Counted from the stretch's first letter, positions 1-8,970 are shown. The stretch: 64,000 nucleotides of DNA from Jeotgalibacillus proteolyticus (GCF_002926065.1 NZ_PREZ01000007.1:124001-188000); one strand, 5' to 3'. Notes: generated from the letters alone by a model not told the origin. Made by a program: numbers and translations.

Positions 1-1
1 T

Positions 2-871
2 GAAGGATATACAACAAGCCTGCTTAACCGTATTTATTTTGAGCAGGAAGCTGAAACTGCATTGGAATTTTCAGCAAAAGATACAGCATTTGAAGTAGAT
101 ATGATTCAAAGCATAATCCAAGGGTTTGTTGATCAGATGAATTTGCAGTATGTCATCTCTTCAGCAGGCGGGACAATCGATCCGGCAGAGGTCCAAATGC
201 CAGTTGGAGGCATAGAAACGCTGGAAGAAGAACAATCCAGTTCTCTCACCATTGGAATTGATCAGTATTTTACCATTTCCATGGGAGTGCTGTTTGTGCT
301 CTTTTTAGCCAGCACCATTGCTTCCAGAACAGGGTCTGAAAAGCGTGAGCATACCTTTAGCCGGGTCATTCTTTCAAATGCTCCCCCTCTTCACTTTTTA
401 TTTGGTAAAACGAGTTCGACTTTTATTTTAGCCTTTCTTCAGATCCTTATTATTTTTATCGGATCTCACTTAATTCTAGGGTCTTTTGCTGATCGGTCCC
501 TTACCTTCTGGTTTGGAACGATTCTTATCCTGTTGGTTTATTCCTTTTCGATAGCAGGGCTTACTTCCATTCTCACATCGATTTCACTTCAGATTAAAAA
601 TCAGGATGTGGTCGATGGACTATTTATGGGGATTATTATGTTGTTTGGAACTATAGGAGGAAGTTTCGTTCCGATCTATGTGATGCCGCAATGGCTCCGG
701 CAAATTGGAGAATTCACACCAAATGGTCAGACCTTAGCTGTATTAATGGAATGGTTCCAATATGAAAATTTTTCAGCACTGTGGGTTCCTCTGCTTATTT
801 TAGCGGGGCTATCAGCGGCAGCTATCATGGGAAGTATTCTTTTATACCCTAAAAAGGGGGAAACATCATGA
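2..871 (+). CDS. ABC-2 type transporter permease, 5' partial
   Basis: Membrane subunit of an ABC transporter of the ABC-2 (exporter) class. The frame is open to base 2 with no convincing start, so the N-terminus lies outside the window. The visible part begins with a hydrophilic, probably extracellular region of about 75 residues. About six hydrophobic segments follow, with the conserved cytoplasmic stretch SEKREHTFSRV before the second one. It overlaps the next permease by 4 bases (ATGA), so the two are co-translated and probably form a heterodimer with an ATPase encoded upstream. The pair resembles the LnrM/LnrN (YfiM/YfiN) linearmycin-resistance permeases in order and shape. That specificity is inference; the ABC-2 class is secure. 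Confidence 0.85.
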   Translation, partial: EGYTTSLLNRIYFEQEAETALEFSAKDTAFEVDMIQSIIQGFVDQMNLQYVISSAGGTIDPAEVQMPVGGIETLEEEQSSSLTIGIDQYFTISMGVLFVLFLASTIASRTGSEKREHTFSRVILSNAPPLHFLFGKTSSTFILAFLQILIIFIGSHLILGSFADRSLTFWFGTILILLVYSFSIAGLTSILTSISLQIKNQDVVDGLFMGIIMLFGTIGGSFVPIYVMPQWLRQIGEFTPNGQTLAVLMEWFQYENFSALWVPLLILAGLSAAAIMGSILLYPKKGETS

Positions 872-1971
872 TATCAGTATTTTTAGCCCAATTGGCAAAG
901 GAACGCCGCAACCCCTATATCATTCTTATTTTTATCGCTGCGAGTATTGGGGGAACATTGATTTTTACTGGCGGGGCTCAATCCCCTACTACCGTCTCCA
1001 TTTTCAGCGAGGAAGAGAATGCCCAGGCAGTTGAGGAAAAATGGGAGAGCCTTCTAAATGAAGGGAGCGATATTCATTTTGTCGTTGCCGATCCTGATGA
1101 AGCAAGAAAAAATGTACAGCAGGGCCGTTCGGACGTAGCCGTAAAAGTAATGGAGGACGATTATCAATTGGTAACAGCCTCTTCTATGCCTACAGTCGGT
1201 TACGTTGACCAGCAGGTAAGAACCGTATTTGAGCAGGAGGCTTTCATTCAGGGAGCAATTGCGCAATCGGATGATTCCGAAGCCCTGCGCTCATCCATAG
1301 AAGCTCAGCTCAACCAACCGCCGATTGAAATGGAGGTTCTTTCACTTACTGGAGAAGAACGAGCCGATTATGATATGGGCACCCAGTTAATGTTTGCCTT
1401 CACCCTGCTTACAGCCATGTTTATTATCGGTTTTCGCGTGAACAATATTTTAAAAGACAAGGTGGAAGGCCTGTGGGACCGCATGATTTTATCACCGCTC
1501 TCAAAAACAGGCATGTACACAGCTTATATTGCCTACGCCTTCTTTATCGGATTTATCCAAATGACAGCAGTCGTTTTAATTTTTAAATATGGATTACATT
1601 ATGATATCGGCGAGCGGCTGGATCTTCTTTTACTCGCTCTCGCATTTTTCACCTTTAGCATGGTGAGTGTGGCGACACTTGTGACAGGCCTTGTCAAAAA
1701 GCCGGAGCATTTTTACGCCCTTTACCCGTCCCTTATCCCCATGATTCCGTTAATCAGCGGAGCTTACTGGATGCCAGGGACCGTTACAAACCCGGTGCTT
1801 ACATTCATCGGAGACCTCTTCCCGGTTTCACATGCAATGGACGCAATATTAGGAGTTGTTATGCATGACGCAACCCTGCAGGATATTACGCAGCCCCTCA
1901 TTTTAATGGTTCTGATTGGCGTTATTGCAATGGGGATTGGGGTCAATCTAGTTGAACGCAGAACTGGCTGA
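868..1971 (+). CDS. ABC-2 type transporter permease, LnrN-like
   Basis: Full-length ABC-2 permease of 367 residues. It has an N-terminal membrane anchor at about residues 17-35, a large outer domain to about residue 165, then about six membrane segments. The motif KDKVEGLWDRMILSPLSKT sits between the first two C-terminal segments, the usual place for the coupling helix of this class. The start overlaps the stop of the preceding permease (ATGA), and an AAAAGGGGG ribosome binding site lies inside that gene. Probably the second half of a heterodimeric drug or lipopeptide exporter. The substrate cannot be read from the sequence. Confidence 0.85.
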   Translation: MISVFLAQLAKERRNPYIILIFIAASIGGTLIFTGGAQSPTTVSIFSEEENAQAVEEKWESLLNEGSDIHFVVADPDEARKNVQQGRSDVAVKVMEDDYQLVTASSMPTVGYVDQQVRTVFEQEAFIQGAIAQSDDSEALRSSIEAQLNQPPIEMEVLSLTGEERADYDMGTQLMFAFTLLTAMFIIGFRVNNILKDKVEGLWDRMILSPLSKTGMYTAYIAYAFFIGFIQMTAVVLIFKYGLHYDIGERLDLLLLALAFFTFSMVSVATLVTGLVKKPEHFYALYPSLIPMIPLISGAYWMPGTVTNPVLTFIGDLFPVSHAMDAILGVVMHDATLQDITQPLILMVLIGVIAMGIGVNLVERRTG

Positions 1972-2000
1972 TTGCAAGTTATATCAAGGATAGAGCGTTG

Positions 2001-2053
2001 AAAAGGGGTTGAGACAGATATTTGTCTCAACCCCTTTCCCGGTTCACTTGGCT
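2001..2053. repeat. dispersed repeat, short copy; doubles as terminator
   Basis: A perfect hairpin (AAAGGGGTTGAGACA, 6-base loop, TGTCTCAACCCCTTT, within 2001-2037) is followed by CCCGGTTCACT. The same hairpin plus CGGTTCACT start recurs at 33911 and, in variant form, at 20160 and 48637. This copy has lost everything after the first bases of the core. It lies between convergent genes and can serve as a terminator; the better U-run is on the minus strand. Confidence 0.75.
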
Positions 2054-2118
2054 TTACCTTACATTTCTTAAATGAATATTAAGGAAAAGTATACTCATTT
2101 ACTTTTATAAAAGAATAA

Positions 2119-2958
2119 TTAGGCTTCGCCCATCATCAAGCCCTCGATGGAATGCCCCTGTACGATCACTTCAAGCTCATCAACTAGACGCCCATGAAGG
2201 TGCTTCTTTAAATCCTCAGGCAGTGAACTGTAAAATCCCTTGGTTAGCTGAAGATCATGCCGTTCATGATTGTTTGCACCCGGTGCATCTACGCCCAGTA
2301 CTAAAACCGGTCTTGATTTATCTGAATGATTCGTGGTTCCACGGTGGATCGTCAAAGCAGACCGGACGGAGATGTCACCCATCTTCGGCATCTTCTGCTC
2401 GGCTCTTTCTTCATATCTGGAGTAGAGTTCTTTTGCAGGGAACATTTCATGCTCGAATCCGCTGCCATCATCCCACTGAGTGCCAGGAGCGATTTCAAAT
2501 GGCCCCATATCCTCCTCCACATCAACAGTCGTTAAGTTAAAGGCAAGAGAATTCAACCTTCTACCTTTTGTGGTGTCTTCAGGAGCCGGGAAGTCACGGT
2601 GCCATGGCTGATTGACTGCACCAGGGTTTGGTACGTCAAATCCGATTTCAACGATTTTGTATTCCGGCCCTAACACTGATTCACAAACCTCTTTTACCCA
2701 TGGATGCGTAACAATCTCCACAAATCCGCTAATATCCTCCGGATGAATTTCAACATAATGACGTTTCGGTCCTCTCCCTACTGCTCCGCCCTCTCTTGTC
2801 AGCGCTTCTTTATAAAGCTCATTAATTTCCTCTCCAAGCTTTGCGATAAACTCACGGCTGAAGGCTCCTTTTAGTCCCTTAATTCCCGGTCCATACAGTG
2901 CGCCCTGTATTTCACCTGTATCATATTGCTTCACTGATTCCTGTGTTTTGTTTGTCAT
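2119..2958 (-). CDS. phytanoyl-CoA dioxygenase (PhyH) family protein
   Basis: Probable Fe(II)/2-oxoglutarate-dependent oxygenase of 279 residues. The double-stranded beta-helix metal triad is visible as H120 and D122 in WHRD and a distal His in TIHRG (H205), with R216 in SRPVLVLG as the likely 2-oxoglutarate anchor. Most bacterial PhyH proteins hydroxylate small metabolites and this substrate is unknown. An AGGAGGT site lies 7 bases before the ATG. The gene is divergent from an ArsR-type regulator across about 300 AT-rich bases, so that regulator probably controls it. Confidence 0.85.
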   Translation of the reverse strand: MTNKTQESVKQYDTGEIQGALYGPGIKGLKGAFSREFIAKLGEEINELYKEALTREGGAVGRGPKRHYVEIHPEDISGFVEIVTHPWVKEVCESVLGPEYKIVEIGFDVPNPGAVNQPWHRDFPAPEDTTKGRRLNSLAFNLTTVDVEEDMGPFEIAPGTQWDDGSGFEHEMFPAKELYSRYEERAEQKMPKMGDISVRSALTIHRGTTNHSDKSRPVLVLGVDAPGANNHERHDLQLTKGFYSSLPEDLKKHLHGRLVDELEVIVQGHSIEGLMMGEA

Positions 2959-3256
2959 TTGTATGACCTCCTAAGCAGTTATTTTATATTTTCATAGATT
3001 TGATTTTAAATAGATAATTTCATCATCAACTTGTCTTTTATTTCTTTTAGAATACGCTTTCATATTTGTATTGTCAAAATTTTTTAGTAGTATTTTATGT
3101 ATATATACAAAAATATTGTTTTAAATAAGCCTTTATTTAATCTTTATTACGTTTTACTATTAGAGTATAAAAAAATTACTGAATATAACCATCATTTGTT
3201 ACATATTTTTTGTTTTAATTAAAAATGAGATTAGTACTTAGTGAGGAGGATCTGTT

Positions 3257-4180
3257 TTGTATGAACTGACCATTAAAAAACCAGGGGAGCTGCAAAAAAT
3301 GGCTCGTGCTTTATCTTCAAAGGTAAGATTGGATATTATAAATTTATTAAATACGAAAAACGTCAATATACACGAATTGGCTGAAAGCCTGAAAATTCCC
3401 GTATCAACCGCCGCTTCTCATATAAAGGTGCTGGAGGAATCAGGTCTTATCCTAACCGAACTGCGACCTGCCGTTAGAGGGTCGATGAGAGTTTGTACGC
3501 GAAACTTTGACGATATTCATATTCAGTTAAATGACCCAAAAGACCATTTAACTGATTTTGAAAGCGTTGAAATAGAAATGCCGATCGGGCAGTATGTGGA
3601 TTATGAAGCGGCTCCTACTTGCGGCATGGCAAATCATGAAGGACTGTTAATTCCTGAGGATCAGCCAGGGTACTTCTACAGTCCAAACCGAACAAATGCC
3701 CAACTTATCTGGACTCGAAAAGGGTACTTTGAATACAAACTTCCATTGGTCGTTCCCCATGACAAAATGGTAGAGTCCCTTGAGCTTTCATTGGAGCTAT
3801 GTTCAGAAGCACCGAACTTTGATCCAAACTGGCCATCTGATATAACGGTCTGGTTAAACAGTGTAGATATTGGCACCTGGACAAGCCCTGGGGATTTTGG
3901 GGATCGTCCGGGGAAATTAAATCCAAAATCCTGGGCAGATACCGTTTATACGCAGTATGGGACTCTTAAGACCTGGAAGGTAACGAGAGAAAAAACTGCA
4001 ATTGATGCCTTTTATCTTTCAGATGTTACGATAGATGATTTGCACCTGAAGGATCATGACTTTCTTTCTTTTAAGATCGGGATCAAGGACGATGCGCTCC
4101 ATAAAGGCGGAATTAACCTATTTGGAAAGGACTTCGGCGATCACCCGCAGGATATTAAATTAAAGGTGAATTTTTCATAA
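3257..4180 (+). CDS. ArsR-type winged-helix regulator with large C-terminal domain
   Basis: The first 80 residues form an ArsR/SmtB-type winged helix; the recognition helix is around SLKIPVSTAASHIKVLEESG. A C-terminal domain of about 200 residues follows, rich in aromatic residues and beta-type sequence, which is not part of the classical 100-residue ArsR fold and may bind a ligand. No clustered Cys/His metal site of the classical type is seen. Start is TTG behind GAGGAGGA. It is divergent from the PhyH gene, its likely target. The DNA-binding assignment is firm; the ligand domain is unidentified. Confidence 0.75.
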   Translation: MYELTIKKPGELQKMARALSSKVRLDIINLLNTKNVNIHELAESLKIPVSTAASHIKVLEESGLILTELRPAVRGSMRVCTRNFDDIHIQLNDPKDHLTDFESVEIEMPIGQYVDYEAAPTCGMANHEGLLIPEDQPGYFYSPNRTNAQLIWTRKGYFEYKLPLVVPHDKMVESLELSLELCSEAPNFDPNWPSDITVWLNSVDIGTWTSPGDFGDRPGKLNPKSWADTVYTQYGTLKTWKVTREKTAIDAFYLSDVTIDDLHLKDHDFLSFKIGIKDDALHKGGINLFGKDFGDHPQDIKLKVNFS

Positions 4181-4287
4181 GTGACGGTGAGAAAGCGATA
4201 TATTAATTGCTATTTTGCGTTTAGATTTCTTACATGTAAGGTATATTTTAACATCAAGTACTACGTAGACCTGAAAGGAAGAATGCC

Positions 4288-5082
4288 ATGGCTATCATCT
4301 CCGCATTAAGTCTTATATTTCTTATTCCATTCTTATGGGTGGGCTTTTCCCTCATTGATGTGACAAGGGGTAAACGCGATAAAATCGCTTGGAAAAAGCC
4401 GCTCATTCTTTTTGCGGCAATTCTTGTGATCAGTGCGATTATTAATTATCATTTTTACAGCACGTATCAGCTTCCATTGTTTCTTAATGAAACAGAAAGC
4501 ATAGTTGCGCTCGTAATCGCTGGAGCCTTTCTAGTTTTTTTATCTATTCTAAACATAGTGGTAACCCTAATGAATAAAGGAGCACCTAAGTCCCTTCATA
4601 ATCCTAAAGCTGTTTGGGTTTTCATCATTTGCTTTACCTTATTTTCTCTTTTTATTAGTTTTTGGGTTCTGCCCTTTGCTCAAAAATCAACCTATGTTGC
4701 AGACATCAAAGAAGCAATGCAGGCACTTTCAGACGAAGAGGCAAACGAGGAAGTTTCAGTCGCTATCGTCAGATCGACAAAAGAGTGTATTAGACGCGTA
4801 ACTGCTAATTGCACAAGTACTGATTACAGCAATTATTTTTATGTTAAAAACAATTTAGACGATGAAAAAGAAGTACAGCTCCGCATAAGGGCATTGGATG
4901 CGAATGAAAATGAAATAAAAGTGGCAGAGTCCAACATTATGACCCTTGGCCCTGGCGAAGTGAAGTTAGTTGAGACAGAAGAAACTTCTGATGAGGACAG
5001 TATTCTATCCAGATATTCATTCACAACCGAACAAAGGATTTTTTATTACGAGTCAATGTTCAGATTCAGGGATGTACAGTAA
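4288..5082 (+). CDS. membrane protein of unknown function
   Basis: A 264-residue protein with about four membrane segments in the first 130 residues (near 5-22, 37-55, 70-92 and 105-125). A soluble C-terminal domain of about 130 residues follows, with a beta-rich stretch from NYFYVKNNLDD onward that recalls FxLYD-type extracytoplasmic domains. I do not recognise the family. AAAGGAAG precedes the ATG. A hairpin terminator follows the stop directly, so it is probably a single-gene unit or the end of the unit starting at 3257. Confidence 0.65.
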   Translation: MAIISALSLIFLIPFLWVGFSLIDVTRGKRDKIAWKKPLILFAAILVISAIINYHFYSTYQLPLFLNETESIVALVIAGAFLVFLSILNIVVTLMNKGAPKSLHNPKAVWVFIICFTLFSLFISFWVLPFAQKSTYVADIKEAMQALSDEEANEEVSVAIVRSTKECIRRVTANCTSTDYSNYFYVKNNLDDEKEVQLRIRALDANENEIKVAESNIMTLGPGEVKLVETEETSDEDSILSRYSFTTEQRIFYYESMFRFRDVQ

Positions 5083-5113
5083 ACCACCTGCCAATGGGTC
5101 AGGTGGTTGTTTT
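5082..5113 (+). terminator. intrinsic terminator
   Basis: AACCACCTG and CAGGTGGTT form a stem around a short loop, followed by GTTTT. It starts at the stop codon of the preceding membrane protein gene. Confidence 0.75.
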
Positions 5114-5163
5114 AAAGAGATAAATTTTAATTATTGATCAGCAATGCCCTTTAATTGTGAAAG

Positions 5164-6405
5164 TCAAGTATGGCTTACTTCCATTTTTAATAATGATTGA
5201 GTGGTGGCGGGTAAAATGATTTCAATCGTGGTTCCCACGTTTACTTTACTTTGAATAATTAACTTGCCGTTATGGCTTTCGATAATCTTATAGCAGGTCA
5301 TGAGTCCAAGACCTGTTCCCTTTTCCTTCGTGGTATAAAATGGTTCTCCAAGTGTAGGGATCCGCTCTTGTGGAATTCCGATCCCCTGGTCAATAATAAG
5401 GATTGAGATCGTATCGTCTTCTGATTCCCTTACCTTTACATCAATAATGCCGCCCTTAGGCATAGCTTCAATTGAATTTTTCAAGAGGTTTAGAAACACT
5501 TGCTTTATTTGGTTTTGTTCACAGCTAACCATAGGCAGGTCACTTTCAAACTCCACGAAAATTTGGACATTGTTCAAAATGGACTGGGTATTAATCAAGG
5601 TTACAACATCTTTAATTAATATCTTCACATCTTGTTCTACAAAAGTTGCTGCACTGGGTTTTGCGAGCACCAAAAATTCCCCCACAATTACATTTATTCT
5701 TTCAAGCTCTGAAAAGATAATGTCAAAGTACTCTTTTTTTTGGTTATTGGACTGGACCAAATTGATAAATCCTTTGATTGAAGTGAGTGGATTACGTATT
5801 TCATGAGCAATACCCGCTGCTAACTGACCGAGCATAGCGAGCTTTTCTGATTTTTGAATGAGCCGTTCTGATTGTATTTTTCTACTGGTAACATCTTTTC
5901 CAATTGAGAGGATTGCTTGTTTTTTGCCAAAGACAATAGTTAATGAAGAAACCTCAAAGAAAAACTTGGACCCATCTTTCCGTATTAATTTATGCTCGAT
6001 ACTGTTTAACGGCCGTTTTTCTTTCTTTACCTGCTTTAAGCGTTGCTGTACACGCTCTATATACTCGAAATCAGTAAAATCAAGAATAGATTTCCCAATA
6101 ACTTCTTCTTTATTTTCAGCCCCGAACATACTGACTGCCGCTTTATTTACATACACAATAACTTGATCCCGGTGGATAATAATCGACTCTGGCAATGAAT
6201 CGATTAGTTGTTTATAGCTGTCTTCACTGGCACGTGCCTGTTTTTCATAGAAACGGGCTTTATCATATTGCCTGCCAACAAGCCATGCTATAACGGTAAA
6301 GAGAAAAAAGTCCAACGTAAAAAAGGCTTCATCGTTCACCACTGTCTGGTAGGTTGTAAATCCGACCGAAACGAACACTAAAGAAATTTGTCCCGATTTA
6401 TTCAT
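5164..6405 (-). CDS. PAS-domain sensor histidine kinase (KinA/KinE-like)
   Basis: A 413-residue kinase. Two short hydrophobic segments near residues 5-45 are followed by a PAS domain (about 60-180), a HisKA dimerisation domain with phospho-acceptor His near residue 202 in HEIRNPLTSIKGF, and a HATPase_c domain with N, G1 (DQGIGIP) and G2 (GTGLGL) boxes. The layout matches Bacillus sporulation phosphorelay kinases and NtrB-like kinases. There is no adjacent response regulator, as expected for an orphan kinase feeding a phosphorelay. Start is ATG behind AGAGGGA. Input signal unknown. Confidence 0.85.
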   Translation of the reverse strand: MNKSGQISLVFVSVGFTTYQTVVNDEAFFTLDFFLFTVIAWLVGRQYDKARFYEKQARASEDSYKQLIDSLPESIIIHRDQVIVYVNKAAVSMFGAENKEEVIGKSILDFTDFEYIERVQQRLKQVKKEKRPLNSIEHKLIRKDGSKFFFEVSSLTIVFGKKQAILSIGKDVTSRKIQSERLIQKSEKLAMLGQLAAGIAHEIRNPLTSIKGFINLVQSNNQKKEYFDIIFSELERINVIVGEFLVLAKPSAATFVEQDVKILIKDVVTLINTQSILNNVQIFVEFESDLPMVSCEQNQIKQVFLNLLKNSIEAMPKGGIIDVKVRESEDDTISILIIDQGIGIPQERIPTLGEPFYTTKEKGTGLGLMTCYKIIESHNGKLIIQSKVNVGTTIEIILPATTQSLLKMEVSHT

Positions 6406-6651
6406 CGTATCCCTCTTACTCTTAATTATTTTATTTAGCTTTTATAATAGCATATAAAAATGTGCTTTTATGTAACTTTCTGTAATTTTATGTAATCTAA
6501 TTAGAATCTCTTGCTGTTGACGGATGATGAAATCTACTAATTTTATTAATCTATGATTAAATTCCTTTTTACGATACTGCTCGCAAGTCACAAATTAATA
6601 TGGAGCAGAAAACGGTGCATCAGATTTTTAAATAGTAGAGGAGAAAAACAG
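6406..6651. other. intergenic region without a gene
   Basis: AT-rich region that should hold the promoter of the divergent PAS kinase. I see no convincing gene or structured element here before the methyltransferase remnant begins at 6653. Confidence 0.5.
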
Positions 6652-6652
6652 T

Positions 6653-6732
6653 TGAAAACTTTTGATGGTTGGAACGCAACTTTATATGATGATCACCAGC
6701 ATTTGTTTCGAAATACGGCAATAGCCTAATCG
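6653..6732 (+). pseudogene. remnant of class I SAM-dependent methyltransferase N-terminus
   Basis: One frame reads DGWNATLYDDHQ and the next frame, from 6703, continues FVSKYGNSLI. Together they match the conserved opening (WNAxLYDxxHxFVxKYGxxLI) of a common bacillar methyltransferase family. A 1-base shift separates the halves, the opening codons are also out of frame, and homology ends at a REP-like palindrome at 6729. A GAGGAG sequence just upstream may be its old ribosome binding site. It is too short to function. Confidence 0.65.
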
Positions 6733-6757
6733 GGTGGTGCCAGGCACCACCCGATTT
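6729..6757. repeat. REP-like palindrome
   Basis: Perfect inverted repeat: AATCGGGTGGTGCC and its complement around one central base, with core GGTGCC(A)GGCACC. A second, partial copy is at 7490-7520. This palindrome type is frequent between genes in Bacillaceae and resembles REP elements mobilised by REP-associated transposases. That link is from memory; no transposase lies nearby. Confidence 0.65.
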
Positions 6758-6891
6758 CTGTCAATTAACGTCGAATGAGTAAAAAAGATCCATTGCAAGC
6801 TACTTCAGCTCACAACAGATCCTTTATTTTAATCATTACGGCTGTATTAACATGAACTATGCTCAACTGTCCCTGATTCAACCCAGTTTTC

Positions 6892-7344
6892 TTAATTCTT
6901 ATTTTCAAGCAGTTCAAAAATCACCTTTAACTCTTCATTCGTATCAACGTATGCATATTTGTCTCCTGCATACTTTCCTTTCTGTAGTAGCGGGATTCCT
7001 TCTTTATCCATGTCGCGGACTCTTTCATCTATTTTATCTGTTGCTAAGCCTATATGCTGAACGCCTTCTCCATGGTTATCTAAGAACTCTTGCCAGATGC
7101 TTTGTTCACCGTTTGGCTGGATCAATTCAAGCTGGACGGAACCCATATTAAAATACACAAGGCGGGCACGGGCATCTGTTGGCTCCTCCCTGTACTCAGT
7201 TTCTGCTTTATCAAATCCATCTGTCCAAACCACATCAGGCTTTTCCATTCCAAAAAAATCTGCATAGGCTTGCGAAGTTCTTTCTATATCGTGCACGACA
7301 ATGCCGATTTGAGCTATTTTATTTGAATTTACTACTTGTTTCAT
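6892..7344 (-). CDS. VOC family (glyoxalase-like) protein
   Basis: A 150-residue vicinal-oxygen-chelate protein. Two beta-alpha-beta-beta-beta modules are visible, with likely metal ligands Q in IAQIG, H in GVQHIG and E in VIFELLE. Gln in the first position is also found in some glyoxalases. Upstream is AAGGAG ATGATCGAG ATG: the first ATG touches the ribosome binding site, so I chose the second at 7344. It is a close paralogue of the VOC gene at 8971-9423 and lies downstream of its operon behind a terminator, suggesting a local duplication. Function may be an epimerase, lyase or dioxygenase. Confidence 0.8.
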   Translation of the reverse strand: MKQVVNSNKIAQIGIVVHDIERTSQAYADFFGMEKPDVVWTDGFDKAETEYREEPTDARARLVYFNMGSVQLELIQPNGEQSIWQEFLDNHGEGVQHIGLATDKIDERVRDMDKEGIPLLQKGKYAGDKYAYVDTNEELKVIFELLENKN

Positions 7345-7489
7345 CTCGATCATCTCCTTATAGAATAAGTAGATTTTAGATAAATAGGCTTATTCACCTA
7401 TATTAATTGTTTACCCGATGTTATCTCCACTAATCATTTCGGGTGTCTTCTTCGTGGGGTGGTACTTCATTGTGCCCTCTGTGGGGCCT

Positions 7490-7520
7490 TCTGTGGTGCC
7501 TGGCACCACCCGATTTATGT
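7490..7520. repeat. REP-like palindrome, partial copy
   Basis: GTGGTGCCTGGCACCACCCGATT repeats the right arm and core of the palindrome at 6729, and the following bases (TNTGTCNATTA) are shared as well. The left flank is degenerate, with several GTGG/GGGG-rich variants at 7440-7490 that look like decayed copies. Confidence 0.55.
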
Positions 7521-7541
7521 CGATTAGGTACTTTTACTAAT

Positions 7542-7590
7542 AAAAAAAGATCCGATGTAAGCTTCCAGAGCTTACATCGGATCTTTTTAT
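7542..7590. terminator. strong bidirectional terminator
   Basis: A near-perfect 20-bp stem (AAAAAGATCCGATGTAAGCT with its complement, about 5-base loop) has A and T runs on its two sides. It ends the minus-strand operon that finishes at 7608. A weaker relative of the same hairpin is near 6785-6835, downstream of the lone VOC gene, so the duplication may have included the terminator. Confidence 0.85.
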
Positions 7591-7607
7591 TCTCTATTTA
7601 ATTCCAA

Positions 7608-8249
7608 TCATAGAAGTTCTATTAAACTCTTCCTTAACACATCTATAAAAGCAGCATCAGCTAATCCTGCTTCGTTGTGTGCAGGGGTGAGGCAGACGAC
7701 TTTTCCTTTCCCATATGTATGAGACCAGCCTGCTATTGAGCTGCCGTCAATTGATTCTGAGCGCATAAAGATACCCTCGTGATTGTCATCGCAGTGAACA
7801 AAATAATGTTCATCTACCAGTATGAATGTAGACAGGCTTTCATAAGCAGTACCTTGTTCGGGAAAGTAGGTTACCTCCTGATGCTCTTTTGGATGGAACT
7901 TGAAATGTCCTCGCAGCATGTCAGTATAGTCAGTCAAATCATCATACGAAGCCAGGCCTGAATGCCAGGCAAGCCAGCTGCCTCCGTTTTTCACATAGTC
8001 ACTTATCTCCTTAGCCACCCTCTCATCCATCCATGTTTCAACGTTGTCATCTTCAGGGTTTAACCGGTTCTCCGTGGAGAGAATGACTGCATCTGGTAAA
8101 CTTTTAAGCTGATCGCTCAGCTCACGAGCAGTAGAATATTCCACTTCGACTTCTGCCTCCGCCCTCTTCAATCCAAGCTCCATGGATTTTATCAGGTTGT
8201 CCTTTTTATGATAAAAGTCACCAAGGACAGCTACGATCCGCTTCGTCAT
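7608..8249 (-). CDS. ThuA-like domain protein
   Basis: A 213-residue protein of the ThuA (class I glutamine amidotransferase-like) fold, recognised from WLAWHSGLASYDD, the MLRGHFKFHP stretch and the C-terminal HTYGKGKVVCLTPAHN. ThuA proteins are linked to trehalose and other sugar catabolism; the reaction is not settled. I prefer ATG at 8249 over the GTG at 8258, because the GTG lies inside the AGAGGTGA ribosome binding site. Third gene of a VOC-SDR-ThuA operon, 11 bases after the SDR. Confidence 0.75.
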   Translation of the reverse strand: MTKRIVAVLGDFYHKKDNLIKSMELGLKRAEAEVEVEYSTARELSDQLKSLPDAVILSTENRLNPEDDNVETWMDERVAKEISDYVKNGGSWLAWHSGLASYDDLTDYTDMLRGHFKFHPKEHQEVTYFPEQGTAYESLSTFILVDEHYFVHCDDNHEGIFMRSESIDGSSIAGWSHTYGKGKVVCLTPAHNEAGLADAAFIDVLRKSLIELL

Positions 8250-8260
8250 TTCACTCACCT

Positions 8261-8959
8261 CTAAATTTTCATTGGTTGTCCTTTATAATCTACAAAAACA
8301 TATTCTCCATTAACTTCTACTGAACGATCAATTAAACGATAGATCCCTTCGCTTGAGGTTTCAGGTGAAATGGCTGCTTTTTCTCCACCCATATCTGTCC
8401 TCACCCACCCGGGATGTATAGATAGAACCTGAATCTCTTTTTCTTTTAAATACAGGTCAAGCTTTTCAGAAAGTAAATTTAACGCGACTTTTGACAGACA
8501 ATACGGGTAATTCCCTACATAAGCATTCGAAATACTTCCTGCATCAGACGAAATATTTATAATAGATTGCTGACTGCCCTTTTCAAGCAGTGGCAATAAG
8601 TGTTTTATTACTCTTATCGGTCCAAGTGTATTAACATCAAACGACTTCATACACTCATTTAAGTCCAACTCTTCAATTGATTTGTCACTCTCAAGCAAAA
8701 TCCCCGCATTATTAATAATGACATCCAAAAAACCGGCAGATTTCTCAATTTCATTTTTTGCTTTAACAACAGAAGCTTCATCCGCTACATCGACTTGCAC
8801 AATTCTAAGCTGCCCTGTTTTATTCAGATCACCGAGTATTCCTTTTTCTGCCTCCTCAGCAGACCTCACCCCTGCAAAAATAAAATCTCCCCGCTCAATC
8901 CCTTTTTGAACTAACGCTAAACCAAGTCCTCTATTTGCACCGGTTATGAATATATTCAT
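8261..8959 (-). CDS. short-chain dehydrogenase/reductase
   Basis: A 232-residue SDR with the NAD(P)-binding motif TGANRGLG at residues 6-13, NNAG near residue 88, a Ser in INISS and the catalytic Tyr/Lys in YPYCLSK. The closest general type is the C-factor/sniffer group of NADP-dependent carbonyl reductases. An AGGAG site lies 7 bases before ATG. It is between a VOC gene (11 bases upstream) and a ThuA gene (11 bases downstream). Substrate unknown. Confidence 0.85.
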   Translation of the reverse strand: MNIFITGANRGLGLALVQKGIERGDFIFAGVRSAEEAEKGILGDLNKTGQLRIVQVDVADEASVVKAKNEIEKSAGFLDVIINNAGILLESDKSIEELDLNECMKSFDVNTLGPIRVIKHLLPLLEKGSQQSIINISSDAGSISNAYVGNYPYCLSKVALNLLSEKLDLYLKEKEIQVLSIHPGWVRTDMGGEKAAISPETSSEGIYRLIDRSVEVNGEYVFVDYKGQPMKI

Positions 8960-8970
8960 ATCAGCTCTCC

